NCBI GenBank assembly: GCA_026388155.1 | Contig: JAPLKI010000022.1 | Coordinates: 124,001 to 188,000, forward strand | Length of the DNA: 64,000 bases | Source: Elusimicrobiota bacterium | Lineage (GTDB): Bacteria > Elusimicrobiota > Elusimicrobia > Elusimicrobiales > UBA9959 | Direction: 5' to 3' | In this document: piece after piece, positions 1 through 7,180 of the stretch | How positions within the stretch are numbered: position 1 is the first letter of the stretch | Layout: each line of letters opens with the position of its first letter | Notes under the pieces: model-generated | What the model was told of the DNA's origin: nothing | Databases searched by the model: none | Seen by the model: the letters and a program-made list of their open reading frames with translations, nothing else | Position numbers and translations under genes: made by a program

Positions 1-56
1 CGATCCTGTCGGTCCTGACAAGTAATATCCTGGTTCTTTTGTCCATTACCATATAA

Positions 57-82
57 AAAACGCCGCTTTAGGGCGGCGTTTT
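57..82. terminator. Rho-independent terminator hairpin
   Basis: A 7-bp GC-rich stem (ACGCCGC paired with GCGGCGT) is flanked by an A run on the left and a T run on the right, so it could work in both directions. It would end a gene entering from the left edge, or transcription of the minus-strand tRNA. No gene is visible between it and the left edge. Confidence 0.7.
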
Positions 83-128
83 AATGATTCCAGTCGCTTG
101 CTTCCGGCTCAGGCGGCTTTCGACGCCG

Positions 129-164
129 CGGTACATCTAAATCTGGTGGACGTGACAGGGATCG
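129..164. repeat. Duplicate of tRNA-Ala 3' end (copy 1)
   Basis: These 36 bases are identical to 302-337, which cover the last 18 bases of the tRNA-Ala body, its discriminator base and CCA, plus 15 bases downstream. The copy has no tRNA body next to it. On the minus strand, an 11-base near-copy of the tRNA 5' end lies at 281-291 (one mismatch). The block 144-291 therefore has both tRNA ends around an unrelated middle. It could be an integration scar or a decayed tandem duplicate. Confidence 0.85.
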
Positions 165-301
165 GCCACAACTCTCGGCTCACCGTAGTTCACCTCGGTC
201 GCGGCCCCGGCTCGCGGTTCCGCCTGCTGACGGAACAACGCTCCGCCTTTCGATCCCACAGCGAGCCAAGCAGTTGGCCCGCTGCACGCCCGATATTTCA
301 T

Positions 302-337
302 CGGTACATCTAAATCTGGTGGACGTGACAGGGATCG
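302..337. repeat. tRNA-Ala 3' end (copy 2 of the 36-bp repeat)
   Basis: This is the partner of 129-164 at an offset of 173 bp, with perfect identity over 36 bases. It runs from inside the T-loop through the CCA end and 15 bases beyond the tRNA, so this copy belongs to the intact tRNA gene. Confidence 0.85.
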
Positions 338-392
338 AACCTGCGACCTCCTCCATGCCATGGAGGCGCTCTCCCAACTGAGCTACACGCCC
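317..392 (-). tRNA. tRNA-Ala (anticodon GGC)
   Basis: Read on the minus strand this is a 76-nt cloverleaf with encoded CCA. The acceptor stem is GGGCGTG paired with CACGTCC, the anticodon stem is CCTCC/GGAGG around loop ATGGCAT, and the T-loop is TTCGATC. The third acceptor pair is G-U (G3:U70), the identity element for alanyl-tRNA synthetase, and the loop places GGC in the anticodon. All stems pair, so it should be functional. A sigma70-like promoter lies upstream at 524-553. Confidence 0.95.
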
Positions 393-523
393 ATCCCTTT
401 TGCCTCAAAAAGTCCCGCTCCTCAGCGAAACTTTTATCATACGACGCGCCCACCTAAGGCAAAAGGGATGGGCACGCCCTTAAATCCGTCAACCGGTGAT
501 CAACCACCGGTAACCATAAACTT

Positions 524-553
524 ATTGTAGCAAGTTCGGCGCGATTAAGGCAA
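524..553 (-). promoter_or_regulatory. Promoter of the tRNA-Ala gene
   Basis: On the minus strand, a -35 box TTGCCT (553-548) and a -10 box TACAAT (529-524) are separated by 18 bases, upstream of the tRNA-Ala 5' end at 392. About 130 bases of leader would precede the mature tRNA, which is long but acceptable for a processed tRNA transcript. Confidence 0.55.
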
Positions 554-645
554 ATACCGGCTAGAAGCTGATAGAAAGTGTTCAATAATATACGGGCGGG
601 TCAAAGTTTTGTAGAATTAACGTACTTAACAGCGTGGAGTCAAAA

Positions 646-3201
646 ATGGAAATAAAATCTTTTAATGTCATCCCCAACCTTCCGGAAAATTTAAAGGCTC
701 TTGAGGAGTTGTCCACCAACATGTGGTTCACCTGGAACTGGGACGCAATAATGATGTTCGTGGGCATTGATGATGAGCTTTGGCACCGCTCCCACCGAAA
801 CCCGAAATGGATACTCGGCACCGTGCCCTCTGAGCGGCTTGACGCGCTGAGCAAAGACGGCGCTTTTCTTGAGCGCCTGGGAGAGATAAAGAAAAAATTC
901 GACGCTTACATCGGTTACAAAGACACCTGGTTCAATTCCCACTCGGATGCCCAGGACAAAGATATGCTGGTGGCTTATTTTTCCATGGAGTACGGCATTG
1001 GAGAAGGGCTGCCTATCTACTCAGGCGGCCTCGGTATGCTTTCGGGCGACCATCTTAAATCCGCCTCCGACCTGGGTCTGCCCGTAGTGGGCGTGGGGCT
1101 GCTTTACAGGAAAGGCTATGTTCAGCAGGTTCTGAACCGCGACTGCTGGCAGGTGGAGCGCTATCCTGAAAACGACTGGTATAACATGCCGGTGCAGGTG
1201 GTAAAAAATGCCGCCGGACATCCCCTGCAGGTGGAAGTGCGTCTGGACCTGGAAACTGTAAAAATAGGGGTTTGGAAAGTACCGGTGGGCAGGACCTCGC
1301 TTTACCTGCTTGATACCAATCTGCCGGAAAATTCACCCAGGGCCCGCGCCATTACTGAGCAGCTTTACGGCGGAGACAGGGAAAACCGCATCAGTCAGGA
1401 AATAGTGCTTGGGATCGGCGGCGCGCGCGCGCTTGAGGCGATGGGTCTTAAACCCACTGTCTATCATGTCAACGAGGGGCATTCCGCTTTCCTCCTGTTT
1501 GAAAGGATCCGCCAGCTGATGGTCACGCGGAAATTGTCCTTCAAGGAAGCGCGGGAAGCCGTGTGGGCGTCTTCGGCTTTTACCACGCATACGCCGGTTA
1601 TGGCGGGCAACGAGTATTTTGATTTTGACCTGGTGCGTAAGTACATGGAGAGCTATTCGAAGGAGCTTGGCCTGACCTTTGCCGAATTTCTGGAAATAGG
1701 CAAAGAAGAACGTTCGTCCATGGGATTCTGTATGACGGTGGTGGCGCTCCGGCTTTGCGCTTCCCTTAACGCGGTCAGCATGCTGCACCGCGATACCTCG
1801 CGCGATATGTGGCATAAAATCTGGCCGGGCCTGCCCCGTTATGAGATCCCCATAGAAGGCATAACCAACGGAGTGCATACCACCTCGTGGATCAGTCATG
1901 AGCATTACAACCTTTACAAAAAACATCTTCTCTGTGAAACGTCCGAGACCGACGGCGTACCCGATAAATGCGACTGGGCGAAAATAGCCGCCATTGACGA
2001 CAGGGAACTTTGGGAAACCCACATGGTGAGAAAGGAGAAACTGGCCAAGCTTGTGCGCGAAAGGCTGAAGCGGCAGTACCAGCGCCAGGGCGCCGACCGC
2101 ACCGTGCTTGAGTCGGCCGAAAAGGTAATTAACTGCGATTATCTCACCATCGGCTTTGCCAGGCGTTTTGCCACCTACAAGCGGGCCACCCTCTTCATGC
2201 GCGATCTGGAGCGGCTGCTTGAACTGGTAACCAACGAGGCCATGCCCGTGCAGTTCCTTTTCGCGGGAAAAGCGCACCCGGCCGACACCATGGGCAAGGA
2301 ATACATAAAAGCGGTCGCCCGCCTTAGCCAGGACAAGCGTTTCAAAGACAGGATAATATTCGTTGAGGACTACAATATGAATGTGGCCCGCTACATGGTA
2401 CAGGGGGTGGATGTCTGGCTCAATAACCCCATACGCCCCTTTGAGGCCTCGGGTACCAGCGGCATGAAGGCCAGCATAAACGGGGCGCTGAACCTTTCGG
2501 TGCTTGACGGCTGGTGGGGGGAGGGGTACTTGCCTGAAATCGGCTGGGCCATAGGCGGCGCCTACGCCTATAACAGCGATTCTGAGCGGGATGCTGTGGA
2601 GGCAGAGGCCATTTACAATCTGATACAAAAAGTGGTGGCTCCGCTTTATTACGACAAAGGCCCGGACGGCATACCGCATAACTGGGTGAAAATGATGAAG
2701 GCCTCCGTGCAGAAACTGGTGCCGCAATTCAACACCAACCGCATGATCAGGCAATATTATGAAAAGTTTTATTCACCCGCGCATCGCGCGATGAAAAAAT
2801 TCAGCGACAATTCAAAGCTTGTGGAGATCGCGCGCTGGCGTAAAAAGATAGAGGATAACTGGCCCCGCGTGCGGGTGACGCTGGATCAGTTCAAGCCGGA
2901 GATGGAAATACGCTCAGGCGCAAAATTGCCGATGCGCGCCATGGTGTGGCTGGGCGACTTGTCCCCGGAAGATGTGGAGGTGCAGCTTTATGTGGGTGTG
3001 GCCGACGGGGAAAGCGTTTTCAGGGAAGGTTTTGCCGTCGCCATGGCGCGCGATTCCCAGCTGGGAGACGCCCATCTTTTCCACGGGGAGATATCCGCCT
3101 ATAAAAGCGGCCGCCACGATTTTGCGGTACGGGTAATACCAAAGCATCCGGACGCGGTAAATGTCCTCATGCCGCCTTTCGTGAAATGGAACGGGGAATA
3201 A
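646..3201 (+). CDS. glgP: Alpha-glucan (glycogen/maltodextrin) phosphorylase, GT35
   Basis: It releases glucose-1-phosphate from alpha-1,4-glucans in the cytoplasm using pyridoxal phosphate. The 851-residue protein is the short TIGR02094/DUF3417 type found in thermophiles, archaea and many anaerobes, not the longer E. coli type. Recognisable blocks include HVNEGHSAF, TTHTPVMAGNE, ITNGVHTTSW, GFARRFATYKR and EASGTSGMKASINGALN, the last holding the PLP-binding lysine. I start at the ATG at 646 because GGAG at 636-639 sits six bases upstream. An in-frame GTG at 634 would overlap that ribosome site. It probably degrades storage glucan made with the GH57 branching enzyme at 33669. Confidence 0.95.
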   Translation: MEIKSFNVIPNLPENLKALEELSTNMWFTWNWDAIMMFVGIDDELWHRSHRNPKWILGTVPSERLDALSKDGAFLERLGEIKKKFDAYIGYKDTWFNSHSDAQDKDMLVAYFSMEYGIGEGLPIYSGGLGMLSGDHLKSASDLGLPVVGVGLLYRKGYVQQVLNRDCWQVERYPENDWYNMPVQVVKNAAGHPLQVEVRLDLETVKIGVWKVPVGRTSLYLLDTNLPENSPRARAITEQLYGGDRENRISQEIVLGIGGARALEAMGLKPTVYHVNEGHSAFLLFERIRQLMVTRKLSFKEAREAVWASSAFTTHTPVMAGNEYFDFDLVRKYMESYSKELGLTFAEFLEIGKEERSSMGFCMTVVALRLCASLNAVSMLHRDTSRDMWHKIWPGLPRYEIPIEGITNGVHTTSWISHEHYNLYKKHLLCETSETDGVPDKCDWAKIAAIDDRELWETHMVRKEKLAKLVRERLKRQYQRQGADRTVLESAEKVINCDYLTIGFARRFATYKRATLFMRDLERLLELVTNEAMPVQFLFAGKAHPADTMGKEYIKAVARLSQDKRFKDRIIFVEDYNMNVARYMVQGVDVWLNNPIRPFEASGTSGMKASINGALNLSVLDGWWGEGYLPEIGWAIGGAYAYNSDSERDAVEAEAIYNLIQKVVAPLYYDKGPDGIPHNWVKMMKASVQKLVPQFNTNRMIRQYYEKFYSPAHRAMKKFSDNSKLVEIARWRKKIEDNWPRVRVTLDQFKPEMEIRSGAKLPMRAMVWLGDLSPEDVEVQLYVGVADGESVFREGFAVAMARDSQLGDAHLFHGEISAYKSGRHDFAVRVIPKHPDAVNVLMPPFVKWNGE

Positions 3202-3208
3202 AGGGGTT

Positions 3209-3334
3209 GCCGTAGGCCATAAGCCATGCGGCTGTTCCAGCCGCGCCATAGGCCGTAAGCTTTAAGGAGTTCCTTTTAAGCCTATGGCGTATGGCTTAAA
3301 GCTTAAGGCAGCCTTTTTGCATATGGCTTGCGGC
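3209..3334. repeat. GCCATANGC-word inverted repeat, copy A
   Basis: The spacer after glgP is built from iterated words of the form GCCATANGC and their reverse complements. They form a long imperfect inverted repeat around a TTTAAGGAGTTCCTTTT centre. Related copies lie at 17621-17700, 32374-32550 and 60715-60797. The first 60 bases also hold a small GCGGCTG/CAGCCGC hairpin. It could act as a transcript-end structure for glgP, though there is no clean T tract. Confidence 0.8.
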
Positions 3335-3346
3335 TTTCGTTCCAAA

Positions 3347-3376
3347 CTGTTATTCGGGACGAAAAAAATATATAAT
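3347..3376 (+). promoter_or_regulatory. Likely promoter of the cold-shock gene
   Basis: A perfect -10 box TATAAT at 3371-3376 lies in an A/T-rich run, with a weak -35 (CTGTTA, 3347-3352) 18 bases upstream. About 60 bases of untranslated leader would follow before the ATG at 3440, which is usual for cold-shock mRNAs. Confidence 0.5.
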
Positions 3377-3439
3377 ATTTCTGCCGGCCGGAAACGGCCC
3401 GGAAAGCAGTAATAGTAATTAAAGAGAGGAAATTAACAA

Positions 3440-3658
3440 ATGGCAAAAGGCAAAGTGAAGTGGTTTAACGATAAGAAAGGGTTTGGTTTCATCATACCCG
3501 ATGATGGTTCAAAGGATCTCTTTGTTCATCACTCTTCAATTCTTGGCGACGGTTTCAAAACCTTGGCCGAAGGACAGGAAGTTGACTTTGAAACTGAGAA
3601 CACGGATAAGGGGCCAAAAGCCGTTAACGTGCAAAAGTCACAGACTCCGAAAGCCTGA
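3440..3658 (+). CDS. Cold-shock domain protein (CspA family)
   Basis: This is a 72-residue single cold-shock domain protein that binds single-stranded RNA and DNA and acts as an RNA chaperone. Both RNA-binding motifs are present: KGFGFI (RNP1, about residues 15-20) and DLFVHHSSI (RNP2, about 27-35). The N-terminus KGKVKWFN is typical, and the length matches the family. A strong ribosome site (GAGAGGA) precedes the ATG. It has its own promoter candidate and is closed by a strong terminator at 3673-3708, so it is probably a single-gene transcript. Confidence 0.95.
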   Translation: MAKGKVKWFNDKKGFGFIIPDDGSKDLFVHHSSILGDGFKTLAEGQEVDFETENTDKGPKAVNVQKSQTPKA

Positions 3659-3672
3659 GGCTTATAAATTCA

Positions 3673-3708
3673 AAGCCGGCCCCGTTTTGAGCGGGGCCGG
3701 CTTTTTTT
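3673..3708 (+). terminator. Rho-independent terminator after the cold-shock gene
   Basis: A perfect 12-bp stem (AAGCCGGCCCCG with its complement) around a TTTTGAG loop is followed by seven T residues. It starts 15 bases after the stop codon of the cold-shock gene. Confidence 0.92.
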
Positions 3709-3721
3709 AAAGGAGAAACTT

Positions 3722-4024
3722 ATGGCGGAAAATAAACCGGAACAGGCTAAACCCATGCAGTTGCAGGTGGAAATGGACGACACGACGGCTCAGGGCATTT
3801 ATGCCAATCTGGCCGGAGTTACACACAGCGAAACGGAATTTATTTTTGATTTTCTTTTCCTGCAGCCTAACCAGCCTAAGGCAAAATTGCGCGCGCGCAT
3901 TGTTTCAAGTCCCGTGCACACCAAGCGTTTTATGGCGGCGCTTGTGGAAAACATGAAGCGCTACGAAGAACGCTTCGGGCCCATACCTGAGCGCGCGGTA
4001 AACCTGACCCACGGGCACAGTTAA
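3722..4024 (+). CDS. DUF3467 family protein
   Basis: This is a 100-residue protein of the DUF3467 family, which is small, widespread and of unknown function. Matching features are the start VEMDDTTAQGIYANLAGV, the central EFIFDFLFLQP and the later VSSPVHTKRFMAALVENM. It looks soluble, with no signal peptide and no cysteines. A GGAG ribosome site sits before the ATG. The hairpin at 3673-3708 lies just upstream, so expression needs read-through or a promoter overlapping the terminator. A GC-rich hairpin follows at 4071-4105. Confidence 0.85.
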   Translation: MAENKPEQAKPMQLQVEMDDTTAQGIYANLAGVTHSETEFIFDFLFLQPNQPKAKLRARIVSSPVHTKRFMAALVENMKRYEERFGPIPERAVNLTHGHS

Positions 4025-4070
4025 AGGGGAAGCGAATAGCGAAGAGCAAATAGATAATAGAGCCGGAATA

Positions 4071-4105
4071 AGCGAAAGCCCGGAGATTCTCTCCGGGCTT
4101 TCGCT
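4071..4105. terminator. Hairpin between convergent genes
   Basis: A long perfect stem (AGCGAAAGCCCGGAGA and its complement) with a loop of about three bases lies between the DUF3467 gene and the convergent receiver/MBL gene. The T run is short, so its strength as a terminator is uncertain. Confidence 0.6.
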
Positions 4106-4142
4106 TTCTGGTGACCAACCCCTCTCCCCTATAGGTTCGTCC

Positions 4143-5471
4143 CTATTGATTACCCTGCAGCAGAAAAAATGTCTTTTCCTTCGGGAGATGGCAGTTAAGG
4201 GCGTAGCCCTTTGCCTGCACCCTGGCCTTGGCGGCCGCAAGCATGGCGTCCAGGTCATCGTCTGAATAGTCGGAACTTGCGTGAAACAGCACCAGGTCCT
4301 TTGCGTTCGCCTTTTCGGCCGCGAAATCAACCGTTATTGTAAGGCCGGAATGTCCCTCGTGTTTTCTTTGTTCGTAATCCTTGTCCGAGTAGGCCGCGTC
4401 ATGCAGAAAAAAATCCGCGTCTTTCGAAAAGTGGGACAATTTCTCATCATAGTCCTGAAAGGCGGTAGCGTCTCCCCAAATTTCACTGTCGGGGCCATAA
4501 ACTATCTTTTTGCCGAGCATCTCAAGCTTATAAACAAGCGAACTGGTGGGGTGGTTGGCGTACATTGAAGAAAGTTTTATCCCGGGCATAAGCTCATAGT
4601 TGTCTTCCAGGATCTCGTAAATATTGATTTTAGCCCTGGGGGGGCGTTTGGTAAGCGAGAAAGAACTGTAAAAAGTGTCCTGTGCCACGGTCTTAAGACC
4701 CTTTTCAGGGTCATTCGAGCCGATAAGATGTATTGAGAAATCGGGGTCGTCCAGCGGCAAAAAATTGCCAAGCCCCAGAATGTGATCCATGTGGAAATGG
4801 GTGAGGCAGATCCAGATATCTTTATAGTAGCGTTTGCGCGCCGCTATTTCCCTGCCAAGAGCCACAATGCCTGTGCCTGCGTCAAAAATAAAAAGATGGT
4901 CCCTGCTTTCCACCGACACGCAGGAAGTCTGTCTGCCGTAGCGGGAAACGGTGTTGGGTATTTCGCCGGAAAGCCCGCGGGAACCCCAAACTGTAATGCG
5001 CAGCTGTCCGGCTGCAAGGTCGCTTGACTGCGGAGCGGCGTCGTCTTCGCGCACTATTTCAATTTTCGCCGAGGGAGGCGGGGGCGGAGTTTTGGAGGAA
5101 GAACCGTCCATAATGCTCTTGACGGTATTGGAAAAGGTTTCCACATTGTAAGGCTTTTGAATAAAAAAATCGGCTCCGAACTGGAAGGCGCGCTGTTTTT
5201 CCACATCGTAGGATTTTCCGGAAACCACTATTATTTTTATATTTTTCAATCCCGGGTCCGTTTTTACCGCCTTGCAGATGTCAAGTCCCGTGATGCCGGG
5301 CATCATGATATCGGTTATTATCAACCGGGGTCTCTGGGCTTGTATGGCGGCCATGGATTCCATGGAATCCTGGATGAGCGATACCGTATATCCGGCGTCC
5401 GTCAGGAGGTCGCGCGAGAGCTCTCCCACCATAGGGTCGTCGTCAATTATCATTATTTCCGCATTTTCCAT
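4143..5471 (-). CDS. Response regulator fused to a metallo-beta-lactamase-fold hydrolase
   Basis: This is a 442-residue fusion. Residues about 1-120 form a receiver domain (MIIDDDPMVGELS; phospho-acceptor in IITDIMMPGITG; lysine in FIQKPYN). After a Ser/Pro-rich linker, residues about 165-440 form a metallo-beta-lactamase fold with the zinc motif THFHMDH, a later DAAYSDKDY and HEGHSG, and a terminal LFHASSDYSDD. The catalytic half resembles RNase Z or class II/III cyclic-nucleotide phosphodiesterases, so it may hydrolyse a phosphodiester under phosphorylation control. The substrate cannot be read from sequence. I prefer the ATG at 5471 because it starts right at the receiver; an upstream TTG at 5504 adds residues without homology. 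No kinase gene is adjacent. Confidence 0.85.
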   Translation of the reverse strand: MENAEIMIIDDDPMVGELSRDLLTDAGYTVSLIQDSMESMAAIQAQRPRLIITDIMMPGITGLDICKAVKTDPGLKNIKIIVVSGKSYDVEKQRAFQFGADFFIQKPYNVETFSNTVKSIMDGSSSKTPPPPPSAKIEIVREDDAAPQSSDLAAGQLRITVWGSRGLSGEIPNTVSRYGRQTSCVSVESRDHLFIFDAGTGIVALGREIAARKRYYKDIWICLTHFHMDHILGLGNFLPLDDPDFSIHLIGSNDPEKGLKTVAQDTFYSSFSLTKRPPRAKINIYEILEDNYELMPGIKLSSMYANHPTSSLVYKLEMLGKKIVYGPDSEIWGDATAFQDYDEKLSHFSKDADFFLHDAAYSDKDYEQRKHEGHSGLTITVDFAAEKANAKDLVLFHASSDYSDDDLDAMLAAAKARVQAKGYALNCHLPKEKTFFLLQGNQ

Positions 5472-5597
5472 ATACAGTTTCTTTTCAGCTATGGTGCATG
5501 GCAAGCCGGGAAAACCGAATATTCGGGCCAGTCATTTTATTCTATAATACATTATAGCTGTTTTGAAATTAACAAATTGTTTCGCCAAGGTTACACT

Positions 5598-6188
5598 ATG
5601 ATGAGAGTAATAGCCGGCTCAAGAAGAGGCAGAAGCATCTTTTCCGTGCCGAAACACAAGTTCGTCAAGCCGATTTCGGCCCGGATCCGGCAGTCGCTTT
5701 TTGACATACTGCGGCCCTATATCACTGGTTCGGTCTTTCTCGATCTCTACGCCGGCGTGGGAACGGTAGGCCTTGAGGCGTTGTCGCGCGGGGCGGCGAA
5801 GGCCGTGTTCGTTGAGCTTGACGGGCTTTGCGTGAAAACCATAGAGAAAAACATTGAACATCTGCAATTTTCGGAACAGGCGAAGGTCTTGAAAGCGGAT
5901 GTGCTTAGCGGGCTTAAGTGGCTTGAACATTACAGCGATTACCAGGGCTATGACATAATTTTTTTCGGGCCGCCTTACAGAACGGAGGAAAATCTGCCGC
6001 TTGCCTATAGCGCCCGGACCCTTGAACTTATGGCTGAAGGCGGAATACTCGCAGCTTCTGGTATGGCTGTCGTTCAGCATCACAAAAAAGAGGCGGTGCC
6101 GGCTCCCGCGGGACTTGAGCGGGTGCGGCAGGAAAAATACGGAGACACTCTGGTGGATTTTTTCCGCCTGGTGAAAACAACTGAATAA
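5598..6188 (+). CDS. rsmD: 16S rRNA guanine-N2 methyltransferase RsmD-like
   Basis: This is a 196-residue class I SAM methyltransferase of the RsmD family, which methylates G966 of 16S rRNA. Seen are the N-terminal MRVIAGSRRGR, the substrate loop KPISARIRQSLFDIL, SAM motif LDLYAGVGTVGLEALSRGA and acidic FVELD. The catalytic motif normally reads (D/N)PPY. Here residues 124-127 read GPPY, so the residue expected to position the target amine is glycine. The rest of the fold looks intact. AAGG at 5587-5590 is placed for the first of two adjacent ATGs at 5598. The reading frame is open further upstream, but that part is antisense to the neighbouring gene. Confidence 0.88.
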   Translation: MMRVIAGSRRGRSIFSVPKHKFVKPISARIRQSLFDILRPYITGSVFLDLYAGVGTVGLEALSRGAAKAVFVELDGLCVKTIEKNIEHLQFSEQAKVLKADVLSGLKWLEHYSDYQGYDIIFFGPPYRTEENLPLAYSARTLELMAEGGILAASGMAVVQHHKKEAVPAPAGLERVRQEKYGDTLVDFFRLVKTTE

Positions 6189-6277
6189 TTACACAGATTA
6201 GACTGAGATTACACGGATTAGACCTGGTCAGGGCTGATTAATCTTGTAACAGATCGGTGCGAGCTTCCCATTCCCCT

Positions 6278-7021
6278 ATGCCATTTGATCCGCTTGAGCT
6301 TAATTACAGCAAGGTTAATGCCTACCTGGATTGTCCCTTTCTTTATAAATACATCTATACGGAGGGGCGTTTTCCCCCGCTGAATCCTTATGCCTCCCTT
6401 GGGCTTTCGGTGCACGGGGCGCTGGCCCGCTATCATGCCTCCGGCGGAGACCTGAGCGACTTGCTGACATATTACGCGGATTCATGGAATAACCGCGGTT
6501 ACTCCACAGCCCAGCAAAGCATGGAGTTTTATAACAGGGGGGCAAAAGTACTTGAAAATTACTGGTTGGCCGCTCAGGCCGAGAAAAGCCGCACCGTGTT
6601 TTCGGAAAAAATATTCCAATTCGCTTTTGAAAAGTGGCGGGTGCGCGGTACTATAGACAGGGTGGACCGGCTGGACGGGGATTGTTTTGAATTGATAGAT
6701 TATAAAATGGGATTTGAGGGGAAAACTCCGGCTGACGTGGCGCAAAGTCTTCAGCTTGCCATTTACGCCCTTGGGCTGAAACGCGCTCTGAATATTACGG
6801 TCACAAAAATATCTTTTTTCGTTTTGAACGGCCCGTACAAGGTGTCGGCCGGGTATGACGGGAGCGGAGACGAAAAAACTCTGTCCCTTCTGCGTGAGAC
6901 CGGGGAGAAAATACTTGCTATGGACCTTTCGCGTACAGGAAACTGTACGCGCTGCCCGATAAAAAATCTGTGTCCGCAGTCCGTTTTGAAGAGCCTCGCC
7001 CCTGATACGGCACAGCCCTAG
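6278..7021 (+). CDS. PD-(D/E)XK nuclease with a likely Fe-S cluster (RecB/AddB/Cas4-like)
   Basis: This is a 247-residue stand-alone nuclease of the PDDEXK_1 superfamily. It has the entry motif LNYSKVNAYLDCPFLYKY, the histidine motif SVHGALARYH and the catalytic core ELIDYKMG preceded by an acidic residue in GTIDRVDRLDGD. At the C-terminus CTRCPIKNLCPQ supplies three cysteines. With the cysteine in LDCPF they form the one-plus-three pattern of AddB and Cas4-type Fe-S nucleases. It may act in DNA end processing. No cas genes or AddA partner are in the window, so the partner is unknown. The start is unsure: GTG at 6257 is also possible and neither has a good ribosome site. Confidence 0.8.
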   Translation: MPFDPLELNYSKVNAYLDCPFLYKYIYTEGRFPPLNPYASLGLSVHGALARYHASGGDLSDLLTYYADSWNNRGYSTAQQSMEFYNRGAKVLENYWLAAQAEKSRTVFSEKIFQFAFEKWRVRGTIDRVDRLDGDCFELIDYKMGFEGKTPADVAQSLQLAIYALGLKRALNITVTKISFFVLNGPYKVSAGYDGSGDEKTLSLLRETGEKILAMDLSRTGNCTRCPIKNLCPQSVLKSLAPDTAQP

Positions 7022-7064
7022 TCCCGCTCTTTTGGATTAACGCTCAAACCAAAAGGGCGGGGCA
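7021..7064. repeat. CCCGCTCTTTTGG hairpin, solitary copy
   Basis: A 12-13 bp stem (CCCGCTCTTTTGG with CCAAAAGGGCGGG) surrounds an A/T-rich loop directly at the end of the nuclease gene. The same hairpin forms the core of the inverted repeat pair at 42830-43011 and 47692-47872. This copy has only the hairpin, without the flanking sequence. Confidence 0.75.
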
Positions 7065-7137
7065 TAGACCAGTCAACCGCTAAGGAAAGAACCAGGCAGT
7101 GCCAATCTGAAAAAACAACCAAATTTTTTCCGGTCAA

Positions 7138-7176
7138 GAAGCCGGATTCCTGTCTGACTTCCGATTTCCGGCTTTT
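7138..7176 (+). terminator. Possible terminator between convergent genes
   Basis: AAGCCGGA pairs with TCCGGCTT across a loop of about 20 bases and is followed by TTGATTTTATTT. It lies between the nuclease gene and the convergent AI-2E family gene. The loop is long, so it is only a candidate. Confidence 0.4.
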
Positions 7177-7180
7177 GATT

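Noticed and set aside
144-291. Considered as a small tmRNA or intron-containing tRNA
   Set aside because: It has tRNA-like ends, but the T-arm is broken and there is no tag reading frame or intact anticodon arm. A scar is simpler.
1333-2754. Long open frame antisense to glgP
   Set aside because: It lies wholly inside the phosphorylase gene on the opposite strand, has no recognisable domain and results from codon bias.
5157-5597. Upstream extension of the rsmD frame
   Set aside because: It overlaps the receiver domain of the neighbouring gene on the other strand; the real start with a ribosome site is at 5598.
6278-7021. Nuclease considered as Cas4 of a CRISPR system
   Set aside because: There are no repeats or other cas genes, and the family also includes stand-alone RecB-like nucleases.
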